Shown: positions 56,175-64,000 of the stretch, piece by piece
Position numbering within the stretch: position 1 is the stretch's first letter
How the letters are laid out: each line of letters begins with the position of its first letter
NCBI RefSeq assembly: GCF_020171625.1
Contig: NZ_JAIUZY010000003.1
Coordinates: 496,001 to 560,000 of the forward strand
DNA length: 64,000 nt
Source of the DNA: Salipiger bermudensis
GTDB lineage: Bacteria > Pseudomonadota > Alphaproteobacteria > Rhodobacterales > Rhodobacteraceae
Direction of reading: 5' to 3'
Translations under genes and position numbers: made by a program
The notes under the pieces: generated by a model
Database searches by the model: none
What the model saw: the letters and a program-made list of their open reading frames with translations, nothing else
Told to the model about the DNA's origin: nothing

Positions 56175-56608
56175 CCGGGCGGCCTACGGTGCTGGGCGAT
56201 GATTTCCGCCAACCGCCGCTCGATACCGACCAGCGCCGCCGCAACTCGCAAGGCCTCGACCTCGCTGGCCCGGCCCGTGCGGGCCGCCGTGTTGAGCCAC
56301 CGCGCGATCTGGTTGAGGTTGCCGCCATAGCGGGACACAGCCAGAACGAGCGCGGGATCAACACGGGGCGCAGGCTTGCGCCGCCGAGACTGCGTGGCCC
56401 ACAGGGCCTCCCGCAGAAGCTCGGCGGCTGGCAGACCCGCCGCTTCGGCTTTAGCCCGAAGCGCGGCCTTCTCTTGCGTCGAGCATCGGAAAACGAAGGT
56501 TTCCGTGCGCGGCTCTTTTGCGCGGCCTTGGGCCGCGCCGGTGGGGTTCGAAGGGGAGGCTTGCCACCCCTCGCAAGGCCCCGTGTCAGAAGCGTCAGCG
56601 TATGACAT
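56168..56608 (-). CDS. MobC-like relaxosome protein
   Basis: The protein is 146 residues from MSYADASD at 56608; an upstream ATG at 56638 is possible. RHH-like basic domain with the MobC signature GGNLNQIARWLN near residue 95. It overlaps the relaxase start by 7 bp and accompanies it at oriT. Confidence 0.87.
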   Translation of the reverse strand: MSYADASDTGPCEGWQASPSNPTGAAQGRAKEPRTETFVFRCSTQEKAALRAKAEAAGLPAAELLREALWATQSRRRKPAPRVDPALVLAVSRYGGNLNQIARWLNTAARTGRASEVEALRVAAALVGIERRLAEIIAQHRRPPGC

Positions 56609-56627
56609 GGGTCGCCTTGCTCTTTGC

Positions 56628-57719
56628 CTACCGGTCATGACTGGGCACTCCGCCTGTGAAGTTTCTAAGTTCGGCGATCAGCGCAGTAATCACTGCGTCT
56701 CCACGAGTGGTCTTCCGCGCTAGGCCGATGAAAGCCGCAGCTGGATTGCGCACGGCGAAACGCCCCACGCGAACGGAGTTTCGATCTGCGATTAGCAGGC
56801 AGAGAACGGCCCTTAGCTCGCCAAGTTGGTCGCGCACCACATCCCACTCCATGCAGGATATGCCGAGCATCTGCGCTCGCTCTCGCGCCGCCAGAAAGAT
56901 CGTTGGCAAGCTCGGTAGGTAGGTCTCTCCAGCCGCTTCAGCGTAGATTGCGATGACTTCCCGCAAGTCGTCGCCAGCCAACGTGAGAACTTGCGCAGGT
57001 GTGATCGTCACGCTGGCTTGCGTTCTACAGATTTCGATCTTCTTTTTCGGATCAGTATCAGGTCGGACCGAACTGTCCGACCGCGCGGTCTCAACTGTCT
57101 GACCGGATGCTGGCGAAAACTCGGCAAGAATGACCTGCAGCGCGTCGATGAGCGCATTCATCCGGCCCGCGTCCCTGACCTCAGATGGGCGTAGGCGTGG
57201 GAAGGCTTCACGGGCGGCGTTGAGCGCTTCCGGTGCATCCAGGCTCCGGATCTGCCGGATCAGGTCGTTCAACTGGTTCCGATGCTCTTTCAGTCCCTGC
57301 GCTGCAACGGATGTCTGCCGGATGCGCGCCAGAAGCTCCGGGGCGCGGTCAATGAGCGGCGCGAAGTTTATCCCGCCCGCCGAGACAATGCGGCCGTCGT
57401 CATCGCGTCGTCCGAAGCGCCGGCCATTCGCCGCGCCGGTCCTCAAAACAAGACCGCGCTCTTCGAGCCGGGTCTCAATCCGTGTGATCCTGCGGATGTG
57501 GAAGTTCATGCGATCGGCCAAGCCCGCCACGCGTTCCCAAACGGCACAGATGCGACCGGGAAGGAAGTCCTCTGCGCGGACGAGCCTGAACAGGCTGCGC
57601 ATATAGGCCAGATCCTCGTCGCGCAGGCCCAGCTCCGTACGCAGCTTGGCGAGCATGTCGAGCAGCTCAAACGGCTTAACGCCTGCGGGCAGGCCGGAAT
57701 GGGTCAGCGTGGTGCTCAT
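56628..57719 (-). CDS. repC: RepC-like replication initiation protein
   Basis: The protein has 363 residues. The RepC signature is plain: YMRSLFRLVRAEDFLPGRICAVWERVAGLADRMNFHIRRITRIE (in parts), followed by the GINFAPLIDRAPEL block. No repA/repB genes adjoin. In plasmids RepC is the initiator acting at an origin inside its own gene; here it may allow replication of the excised circle. Confidence 0.87.
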   Translation of the reverse strand: MSTTLTHSGLPAGVKPFELLDMLAKLRTELGLRDEDLAYMRSLFRLVRAEDFLPGRICAVWERVAGLADRMNFHIRRITRIETRLEERGLVLRTGAANGRRFGRRDDDGRIVSAGGINFAPLIDRAPELLARIRQTSVAAQGLKEHRNQLNDLIRQIRSLDAPEALNAAREAFPRLRPSEVRDAGRMNALIDALQVILAEFSPASGQTVETARSDSSVRPDTDPKKKIEICRTQASVTITPAQVLTLAGDDLREVIAIYAEAAGETYLPSLPTIFLAARERAQMLGISCMEWDVVRDQLGELRAVLCLLIADRNSVRVGRFAVRNPAAAFIGLARKTTRGDAVITALIAELRNFTGGVPSHDR

Positions 57720-57940
57720 GCCGCCCTCCCGATGCTTGCGAGAGGGGACAAGACGCGGTACGCTGTGGGTAGACCTACTTTTGAATTGCCGTCGGTGGAA
57801 GTTGCAGCTTCCCCGGCGGTTTTTCTTCGCCAGCAGAACGGTGGAAATAGGTTTACATCTGACCGGTAAGTCCCTGATCTTTCACCGTGAACAAACAGCG
57901 CGCGTTTACAGAAAAAACCAGTAAATTCAATACATCCAGA

Positions 57941-57992
57941 CGGATTGCAAATCCGTGTACACCGGTTCGATTCCGGTACTCGCCTCCATTTA
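57941..57992 (+). repeat. Right attachment repeat (attR)
   Basis: A 52-bp exact copy of 42633-42684: the displaced tRNA-Cys 3' end. The rest of the tRNA is absent, so this copy is not functional. Confidence 0.95.
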
Positions 57993-58005
57993 TTTCCAAG
58001 CACTT

Positions 58006-58364
58006 GCGTCACCCTGCTTGGTCTCTTCCCTGAAATCTGAAAATCCGTTGGAGTTTTCCCGCTCCGGGCGTGCTCCGGTCCAGTCTGTTTTCGGTGCTTT
58101 GTGCCCGCGTCACCAACTCACGTTGACGCACACTCCCACCGTATGTCCTGAATTTCTCGGCATCAGAATGACCGGTGGCAGCGTCCAGCATATCCCGGTC
58201 GCAGCCAGCACGATAAAGCGCGATTTTTGCGTCCTTGCTCAGGCCAGAAGTCGCATGATTTGACGTCGCGAGATGCCGGTTCGCGACCGGCGGACGGCCC
58301 TGACCACCCTCGGCGCCCCCCCACCGGCCAGCCTGACCGGCGGGGAGGTGTGTCTGCCGATCAA
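58006..58364. other. Gene-free stretch right of the element
   Basis: No supported ORF or RNA gene. It contains a small hairpin (CCGGT TCGCG ACCGG, 58276-58290) and an imperfect GC hairpin near 58319-58347 that may end the aminotransferase transcript. Confidence 0.5.
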
Positions 58365-59681
58365 TCAGTCCAGTGAATTCAGCACGTCGCGCAGGGTGTC
58401 GACCAGCTGCGCGATCTGATCGCGGGAGATGATGAGCGGGGGCGACATGGCGATGATGTCACCCGTCGTGCGGATCAGGATGCCCTTGTCGTAGGCCTTG
58501 AGAAACGCATCGAACGCGCGCTTCGTCGGGTGCCCGGCAATCGGCTCCAACTCGACCGCGCCGATCAGCCCCTCGTTGCGGATGTCGATGACGTGACGCG
58601 CGTCTGACAGGCTGTGCAGGGCCTCTTCCCAATAGGGCGCCAGCTCGGCGCAACGCTCGAAGAGGCCTTCGTCGCGGTAGGTGTCGAGCGTGGCAATGCC
58701 GGCCGCCGCGGCGATCGGGTTGCCGGAGTAGGTGTAGCCATGGAACAGCTCGATCAGATGCTCGGGCCCTTGCATGAAGGCATCGTGGATCGCGCCGGAG
58801 GCAAACACGGCGCCCATCGGGATCACGCCATTGGTCAGCCCCTTGGCCGTGGTCATCATATCGGGCGTCACGCCGTAGTGCTGGGCGGCAAAGGCGCTGC
58901 CGAGACGGCCGAAGCCGGTGATGACCTCGTCGAAGATCAGCAGGATGCCGTGCTTCGCGGTGATCTCGCGCAGGCGCTGCAGATAGCCCTTGGGCGGCAG
59001 CAGCACGCCCGTCGAACCGGCCATGGGCTCGACGATCACTGCGGCGATCGTCTCGGCCCCGTGCAGCGCGATGATGCGCTCCAGCTCGTCCGCCAGATGG
59101 GCGCCATGCTCCGGCTGGCCCCGGGTCATGCGGTTTTCCTGGATATGCGTGTGCGGCAGATGATCGACGCCGGTCAGGAGCGACCCGAAGACCTTGCGGT
59201 TGTTGACGATCCCGCCGACCGAGATGCCGCCGAAATTGACCCCGTGGTATCCGCGCTCCCGCCCGATCAGGCGGGTGCGCTGCCCCTCGCCGCGCGCCCG
59301 GTGATAGGCCAGCGCGATCTTCAGCGCCGTCTCGACGGACTCGGAGCCGGAGTTGGTGTAGAACACGTGGTCGATGCCGTCCGGCGCAAGGTCGACCAGC
59401 CGGTTTGCCAACTCGAAGGCCAGCGGGTGGCACATCTGGAAGGCCGGCGCATAGTCAAGTTCGGCGACCTGCCGCTGCACCGCCTCGGTGATCTTCGGGC
59501 GGCAATGGCCGGCGTTGCAGCACCACAGGCCAGCGGTGCCATCCAGCACCTGGCGGCCATCGGAGGTGGTGTAATGCATGTCCTTGGCGGCGGTGAACAT
59601 GCGCGGATTGGCCTTGAACTGGCGGTTTGCCGTGAACGGCATCCAGAAGGCGTTCAGATCGTTTGGTTTTGCGTCGAGCAT
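58365..59681 (-). CDS. Class III aminotransferase, omega-amino-acid:pyruvate type
   Basis: The protein is 438 residues from the ATG at 59681. Active-site lysine in TTAKGLTNGVIPMGAV; IFDEVITGFGRLG binds PLP; YTNSGSESVETALKIA is the phosphate loop. It resembles beta-alanine/omega-amino acid:pyruvate aminotransferases. It is the last gene of the catabolic operon. Confidence 0.92.
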   Translation of the reverse strand: MLDAKPNDLNAFWMPFTANRQFKANPRMFTAAKDMHYTTSDGRQVLDGTAGLWCCNAGHCRPKITEAVQRQVAELDYAPAFQMCHPLAFELANRLVDLAPDGIDHVFYTNSGSESVETALKIALAYHRARGEGQRTRLIGRERGYHGVNFGGISVGGIVNNRKVFGSLLTGVDHLPHTHIQENRMTRGQPEHGAHLADELERIIALHGAETIAAVIVEPMAGSTGVLLPPKGYLQRLREITAKHGILLIFDEVITGFGRLGSAFAAQHYGVTPDMMTTAKGLTNGVIPMGAVFASGAIHDAFMQGPEHLIELFHGYTYSGNPIAAAAGIATLDTYRDEGLFERCAELAPYWEEALHSLSDARHVIDIRNEGLIGAVELEPIAGHPTKRAFDAFLKAYDKGILIRTTGDIIAMSPPLIISRDQIAQLVDTLRDVLNSLD

Positions 59682-59704
59682 CTTGGTCTCCTGAAGAACG
59701 GGCG

Positions 59705-60718
59705 TCAGCCGCCCCATGTGTCCGAAAGCGTGAACCCCTGCGGAAACGGGTCGGAGGGGTCGAGCCCGATCTGCGTCATGCCGTAGATCCAGCACTGGCC
59801 GGAGATCCGGTTGCGGGTGGCGGCATAGGGGCCGACCTCGGTGGCCCCGAGGAACTCGGTCCGGAATTCGCCGCCGATGATCGACCGCGACACGATCACG
59901 TCGCCCGGGCTGACGCGGCCATGGGCGCTCTGCACGGCCATGTTGGCGTTCGAGCCGGTGCCGCAGGGCGAGCGGTCGGCGCGGCCCGGGCGGAGCGTCG
60001 TGCAGGTGCGCAGCGCTCCGTCGGGGTCGGTGTCGCGGAACATGACATAGGCCAGCCCGCTCAGCGCCGGGATCGTCGGATGCGGGGCGGGTTCCTGTTC
60101 GGCGATGCGGTTGCGCAGCGCCACGCCGACGGTTGCCAAGGCGCGGGCGTTTTCCGGGGCGATGGTCAAGCCGACCTGCGTCACGTTCACGAGCGCATAG
60201 AAGACCCCGCCGAAACAGAGGTCGTAGCCGACGGTGCCATGCTCGGGCGTGTCGATCCGTCCGGTTTTGGCCAGAAACGACGCGGGCATGTCCAACGCCA
60301 CCTGCGTGACCTTGCCGGCCTCGCAGCGGGCCACCGCACGCACCAGCCCTGCGGCGGTGTCGAAGGTGACGACGGTCTCCGGCTCAACCATCGGAATCAT
60401 GCCGGTTTCCAGCAGGGCGGTCGTGGCGCACATGGCGTTCGAGCCGGACATGGCATGGGCCTGATCCGGCTGAAGAATGATCAGCCCCACATCCGCCGCC
60501 GGATCGCAGGCCGGCGTCAGCAGGCAGAACGACCCGGCCGGGCCGGAGCGCGGCTCCGAGCACAGGAAGCGCCGCAGGCTGTCGTCCACCGTGTTCAGAT
60601 GCAGCAGCTTCTCGGCCATGGTGGCACCGGGCACGTTCAGCACGCCCCCGGTGATCACGCGGCCAATCTCGCCCGCGCAGTGCACGTCCACGGTTTGCAG
60701 GGTTCGGGTCCAACGCAT
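59705..60718 (-). CDS. Proline racemase family protein (dehydratase/epimerase-like)
   Basis: The protein has 337 residues. The first catalytic position is MSGSNAM (Ser instead of Cys); the second is DRSPCGTGSNAN with Cys. A Ser/Cys pair is seen in trans-3-hydroxyproline dehydratase-like members rather than true proline racemases, so a dehydratase or similar is favoured. Confidence 0.85.
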   Translation of the reverse strand: MRWTRTLQTVDVHCAGEIGRVITGGVLNVPGATMAEKLLHLNTVDDSLRRFLCSEPRSGPAGSFCLLTPACDPAADVGLIILQPDQAHAMSGSNAMCATTALLETGMIPMVEPETVVTFDTAAGLVRAVARCEAGKVTQVALDMPASFLAKTGRIDTPEHGTVGYDLCFGGVFYALVNVTQVGLTIAPENARALATVGVALRNRIAEQEPAPHPTIPALSGLAYVMFRDTDPDGALRTCTTLRPGRADRSPCGTGSNANMAVQSAHGRVSPGDVIVSRSIIGGEFRTEFLGATEVGPYAATRNRISGQCWIYGMTQIGLDPSDPFPQGFTLSDTWGG

Positions 60719-60727
60719 GTCGCTCTC

Positions 60728-61462
60728 CTATGCCACGGCCTGGGCGCCGGTGATCTCGACCACCGAGCCGCACAGATAGCCTGCCTCGTCGCTGGCCAGA
60801 AAGGCCACCAGCGCGGCGATTTCGTCGGGCTCGCCGATCCGGCCATAGGGCACCAGACGATTGAGATCGTCGAGGCTGCGACCCGACCGCGCGAGGTTGC
60901 TCTCGAGCATGGGCGTGCGGACTTCACCGGGGGCAACCGCATTGACCCGGATCCTGTCGGGCGCGTAATCGCGCGCGAGATTCTGGGTGAAGGCCACGAC
61001 CGCCGCCTTGGTGGTGTTGTAGGCGATATGGCCCGGCGCCGGGTGCAGGCCCCACTGGCTGGCGGTGTTGACGATGGCCCCACCACCCTGTGCCTGCATC
61101 TGCGGAATGACGGCCTGGCACATGTGAAACAGCGCGTCGACATTGACCGCGAACGAGGCCTGCCAGTCGTCGTCTGTCAGCTCCATCAGCGCGCCGCGCC
61201 GCATCAGGCCGGCATTGTTGCACAGCACGTGGATGCCGCCCGCCGCGATGCCGTCGACGAAGTCGCGAATGGCGGAGGGGTCCGTCAGATCGACGTCATG
61301 CGCCGTGCCGCCGATCTCATGCGCGAGGCCTTCCGCCGCGTCGCCGTTCATGTCCACGACGCGCACCAGCGCGCCCTCCGCGGCCAGCCGCCGGCAGATC
61401 GCAGAGCCAATGCCCCCGGCTCCGCCGGTCACGATGGCCACCTTGTCCTTGAAACGCATCAT
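60728..61462 (-). CDS. SDR family oxidoreductase
   Basis: The protein has 244 residues. TGGAGGIGSA nucleotide motif, NNAG, catalytic Ser and YNTTK (YxxxK) are present. It starts 4 bp after the next upstream SDR gene stop. Confidence 0.9.
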   Translation of the reverse strand: MMRFKDKVAIVTGGAGGIGSAICRRLAAEGALVRVVDMNGDAAEGLAHEIGGTAHDVDLTDPSAIRDFVDGIAAGGIHVLCNNAGLMRRGALMELTDDDWQASFAVNVDALFHMCQAVIPQMQAQGGGAIVNTASQWGLHPAPGHIAYNTTKAAVVAFTQNLARDYAPDRIRVNAVAPGEVRTPMLESNLARSGRSLDDLNRLVPYGRIGEPDEIAALVAFLASDEAGYLCGSVVEITGAQAVA

Positions 61463-61466
61463 CGCC

Positions 61467-62222
61467 TCACCTCATCTGGCTCGCGCCGTTCACGTCCAGC
61501 ACCGCCGCCGAGAGCGACACCTGCGAAGGCCTCAGGACGAACCCGACAAGCTCCGCGATCTCGTCGGCCTCCGCCATGCGGCCGACCGGAATGCCCGCCA
61601 GCGCCGCGGCGGCCCCGTGCTGTGCCACATAGGCGTCGGACATCGCGGTCCTGACCCAGCCCGGCGCGATGGCGACGGCCTGGATGTTGTCCGGACCGAA
61701 GCCGCGCGCAATGCTCTGCGTCAGGTTGATGAGCGCCGCCTTGGTCGCACCGTAGGACATCGCCTCGGCCCGGTAGCCCCCCTGCCCTGCGCGCGAGGCG
61801 ATATTGACGATCCGGCCTCCGCCATGGCTGCGGAAATGGCCGATGGCCGCGCGGCACAGGTCCGCCGCCGCAATCAGGTTGAGCTGAATGTCGGAGGCCC
61901 AGACCCTGTGCCAGTCGTTCAGCGCATCTTCGACGGAAGAGGCCGTCAACTGCCCCGCATTGTTCACCAGCGCGTCGAGGCGGCCCATCTTTGCCTCGGC
62001 CTCCTGCCACAGGGCCGTCGGCCCATCGGGCGTCGACAGATCGGCCTGAATGGCAATGGCCTCGCCCAGTTCGGAGGCCAGCGTCCGCGCGGCATCGCCG
62101 CTGCGCGCATAGTGCAGCACCACGCGCGCCCCATCCTGCGAAAGCTGACGGGCGATGGCGCGACCGATGGAGCCGGTCGCGCCTGTCACCAGCACGCATC
62201 TGCCCGACAGCGGCTTCGTCAT
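61467..62222 (-). CDS. SDR family oxidoreductase
   Basis: The protein is 251 residues from the ATG at 62222, overlapping the aldehyde dehydrogenase stop (ATGA). TGATGSIGRA, NNAG, and YGATK are the classical SDR motifs. Likely a 3-oxoacyl/alcohol-type dehydrogenase within the pathway. Confidence 0.9.
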   Translation of the reverse strand: MTKPLSGRCVLVTGATGSIGRAIARQLSQDGARVVLHYARSGDAARTLASELGEAIAIQADLSTPDGPTALWQEAEAKMGRLDALVNNAGQLTASSVEDALNDWHRVWASDIQLNLIAAADLCRAAIGHFRSHGGGRIVNIASRAGQGGYRAEAMSYGATKAALINLTQSIARGFGPDNIQAVAIAPGWVRTAMSDAYVAQHGAAAALAGIPVGRMAEADEIAELVGFVLRPSQVSLSAAVLDVNGASQMR

Positions 62223-63691
62223 TCCTTGATGTACCAGCCCCAGGGGCGATGCGCGTCCCAGGTCGTGATCTGCTTGGTCTCGAGGTAGTTGTTCAGACCC
62301 CATTCCCCCAGTTCACGGCCGAAACCCGACTGCTTGTAGCCGCCCCAGGGCGCCTCGGTGAAGGTCGGCTGCGAGCAGTTGATCCAGACGATCCCGGCGC
62401 GGAAGGCACGCGCGACACGCTCGGCCCGCTCAAGATCCTTGGACATGACCGCAGCGCCGAGGCCGAAGCGGGTGTCATTGGCGAGGCGGATGGCCTCGTC
62501 CTCGCTCTTGAAGGGTTTCACGCAGACCACCGGGCCAAAGATCTCCTCGGTCCAGATCGTGGCATCCTCCGGCACGTCGGCGAAGATCGTCGGCTCGACA
62601 TAGCAGCCGTCTTCGAGACCTGCGGGAATGCCGCCACCGGACACGAGACGCGCCTCGCGCTTGCCGGTTTCGATCCAGTCCAGCACCTTTTCCTGCTGGG
62701 ACTTGCTGACCAGCGGCCCAAGCAGGACGCCCTCGTCAAGCCCGTGCCCGATCTTGATCTTGCGAGCCTCTGCCACCAGCCGCTCCATCACCGCCTCATA
62801 AGCGCTGTCCTCGATCAGCACGCGGGATGTGGCGGAACAGACCTCGCCCTGGTTCCAGAAGATGCCGAAGAGGATCCACTCCACCGCTTCCTCGACCGGG
62901 GTATCGGCGAAGACGACCAGCGGGGACTTTCCGCCCAGCTCCAGCGACACCGCCTTGATGTCGCGGGCGGCGGTGGCCATGATCCGCGATCCGGTCGGCA
63001 CAGAGCCGGTAAACGCCAGCTTGTCCACGAGCGGATGCTCGGTCAGCGGCTGCCCGGCTTCGGGGCCAAAGCCCGTGACGATGTTCAGCACGCCCGCCGG
63101 CAGGCCGGCCTCATTGGCGATCTCGCCCAGTTCCAGCGCCGTGACCGAGGTCAGCTCCGACGGCTTCAGGACCATGCAGCAGCCCGCCGCCAGCGCCGGG
63201 GCCACCTTCCACGAGGCCATCAGCAGCGGAAAGTTCCACGGGATGATCGCCCCGGCCACGCCGATGGGTTCCTTCACCGCCTTGGAGGTGAAGCCCTCCA
63301 TGCCCAGCGGCACGTTCTGCTCGTGACCGTCGAGCCCCTCGGCCAGGTCGGCGTAGAAGTGGAACACCCCGGCGGTGTCCTCGATGTCCCAGACCGCTTC
63401 GGGCAGCGGCTTGCCGTTGTCCTGCACCTCGATCCGGGCCAGCGCATCGGTGCGTGCGGCGATCAGGTCGCCCATCCTGCGCAGGCAGGCGGCGCGCTCG
63501 GCGCCGCTCATGCGCGTCCACGGCCCTTCGTCAAAGGCGCGGCGGGCGGCCTTGACCGCCTTGTCGATATCCTCTGCACCGCCGCGCGGCACCTGGTGGA
63601 ACACCGAATTGTTCGACGGATCGACCGCATCGAAGGTCTTGCCGCCGGTCGGCGCGACATAGGCGCCGTCGATGAAAATCTGGGTCTTCAT
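62219..63691 (-). CDS. Aldehyde dehydrogenase (betaine-aldehyde type)
   Basis: The protein is 490 residues from the ATG at 63691. Catalytic glutamate in LELGGKSP and cysteine in NQGEVCSATSR; NAD motif FTGSVPTG. It oxidises the pathway aldehyde to the acid. Confidence 0.94.
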   Translation of the reverse strand: MKTQIFIDGAYVAPTGGKTFDAVDPSNNSVFHQVPRGGAEDIDKAVKAARRAFDEGPWTRMSGAERAACLRRMGDLIAARTDALARIEVQDNGKPLPEAVWDIEDTAGVFHFYADLAEGLDGHEQNVPLGMEGFTSKAVKEPIGVAGAIIPWNFPLLMASWKVAPALAAGCCMVLKPSELTSVTALELGEIANEAGLPAGVLNIVTGFGPEAGQPLTEHPLVDKLAFTGSVPTGSRIMATAARDIKAVSLELGGKSPLVVFADTPVEEAVEWILFGIFWNQGEVCSATSRVLIEDSAYEAVMERLVAEARKIKIGHGLDEGVLLGPLVSKSQQEKVLDWIETGKREARLVSGGGIPAGLEDGCYVEPTIFADVPEDATIWTEEIFGPVVCVKPFKSEDEAIRLANDTRFGLGAAVMSKDLERAERVARAFRAGIVWINCSQPTFTEAPWGGYKQSGFGRELGEWGLNNYLETKQITTWDAHRPWGWYIKE

Positions 63692-63699
63692 GGGAAACC

Positions 63700-64000
63700 T
63701 CACATGTGCCGGGTCACGCCGCCATCGACGCGCAGGGATTGGCCGGTGATGTAGCTGCTGTCATCGGTGAGCAGGAAGGCCGCGACCTTGCCCTGCTCCT
63801 CGGCCCGGGCAAGGCGGCCCAGGGCCGACATGTCGGCGTATTTCTGCGGCAGGTCGAGACTGTCGGTAAAGCCGGGCAGCAGGCAGTTCATGCGGATGTT
63901 GGCCGGGCCGTAGCGATCGGAATAGAGCTTGGTGAAGGACGACACACCGGCGCGGTAGACCGAGGAGGTCGGAAAGATCAGCGACGGCTCGAACGCGGAG
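63700..64000 (-). CDS. SDR-like oxidoreductase, partial at right edge
   Basis: The reading frame continues beyond the window. The visible C-terminal part ends in GQSLRVDGGVTRHM, the SDR C-terminus. At the catalytic site it reads SSVYRAGVSSFTK: the Tyr is present but the usual YxxxK lysine is a Val, so the catalysis may differ. Confidence 0.8.
   Translation of the reverse strand, partial: SAFEPSLIFPTSSVYRAGVSSFTKLYSDRYGPANIRMNCLLPGFTDSLDLPQKYADMSALGRLARAEEQGKVAAFLLTDDSSYITGQSLRVDGGVTRHM

Larger units (their letters stand above)
42633..57992. mobile_element. 15.3-kb integrative mobilizable element in tRNA-Cys
   Basis: The element is bounded by 52-bp direct repeats of the tRNA-Cys 3' end. It has a tyrosine integrase just inside the left end, and mobilization genes (relaxase, MobC, MobB/D-like ORFs), an orphan RepC, one VirB6-like subunit and restriction cargo. 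It lacks VirB4, VirD4, VirB8-11 and other T4SS genes, so it should be mobilizable but not self-transmissible. Much of it is visibly lower in GC than both flanks. Confidence 0.92.

Noticed and set aside
57716-58012. ORF over the right tRNA fragment
   Set aside because: Same artefact, covering the attR repeat; no independent support.

Overview
The window is high-GC chromosomal DNA from an alphaproteobacterium of the Rhodobacterales (Roseobacter/Paracoccus-type lineage). This is inferred from protein content: a proteobacterial/plant-type GshA, a DUF6280-type small protein, the pcm-tolC-popZ-like gene order, a saccharopine pathway pair and a RepC-family replication protein. Genes are tightly packed with many 1-8 bp overlaps. 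No phylogeny could be run, so the genus is not called.

Positions 1-31,900 are mostly ordinary core and accessory metabolism: lysine/saccharopine metabolism, a histidine phosphatase, an OmpA-type envelope protein, divergent ubiA/rsmE, gshA, an RsbW/STAS partner-switch pair, a thiolase, hom, a serine hydrolase, a TetR regulator, a cytochrome c, lolCE/lolD, aminotransferases, an MsbA-like exporter, a YgfZ-like protein, a fructosamine-kinase-like protein, efp, and pcm-tolC-popZ-like. A 94-bp direct repeat pair lies in an otherwise gene-free stretch at 9,430-9,770.

Positions 31,985-42,318 hold a YqjD/YqjE-like pair and then a compact eight-gene minus-strand operon, read from 42,318 down to 32,813. 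In order it encodes an Hpt phosphotransfer protein, a BcsB-like periplasmic protein, a family 2 glycosyltransferase with an N-terminal MshEN-like domain, a polytopic membrane protein, a receiver fused to a degenerate GGDEF domain, a hybrid-less sensor kinase, a single-domain receiver and a small outer-membrane barrel. I read this as a phosphorelay-controlled, probably c-di-GMP-gated, secreted-polysaccharide system.

Positions 42,607-57,992 are a 15.3-kb integrative mobilizable element in tRNA-Cys. A 52-bp exact direct repeat of the tRNA 3' end marks both ends. Just inside the left end is a tyrosine integrase, followed by a HTH/excisionase-like pair and a divergent XRE regulator with an operator-like palindrome. 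The cargo is a type III-like restriction-modification pair (Mod + Res) followed by a DUF3800 protein and a small protein of unknown function. The transfer part has one orphan VirB6/TrbL-like subunit, a small secreted Cys-containing protein, a 26-unit heptanucleotide array, a ColE1 MbeA-like relaxase containing two smaller mobilization ORFs in another frame, MobC, and an orphan RepC.

From 58,365 to the right edge is a minus-strand catabolic operon: class III aminotransferase, proline-racemase-family enzyme, two SDRs, an aldehyde dehydrogenase and a partial SDR. It probably degrades an amino acid or hydroxyproline-like compound; the substrate cannot be fixed from sequence.
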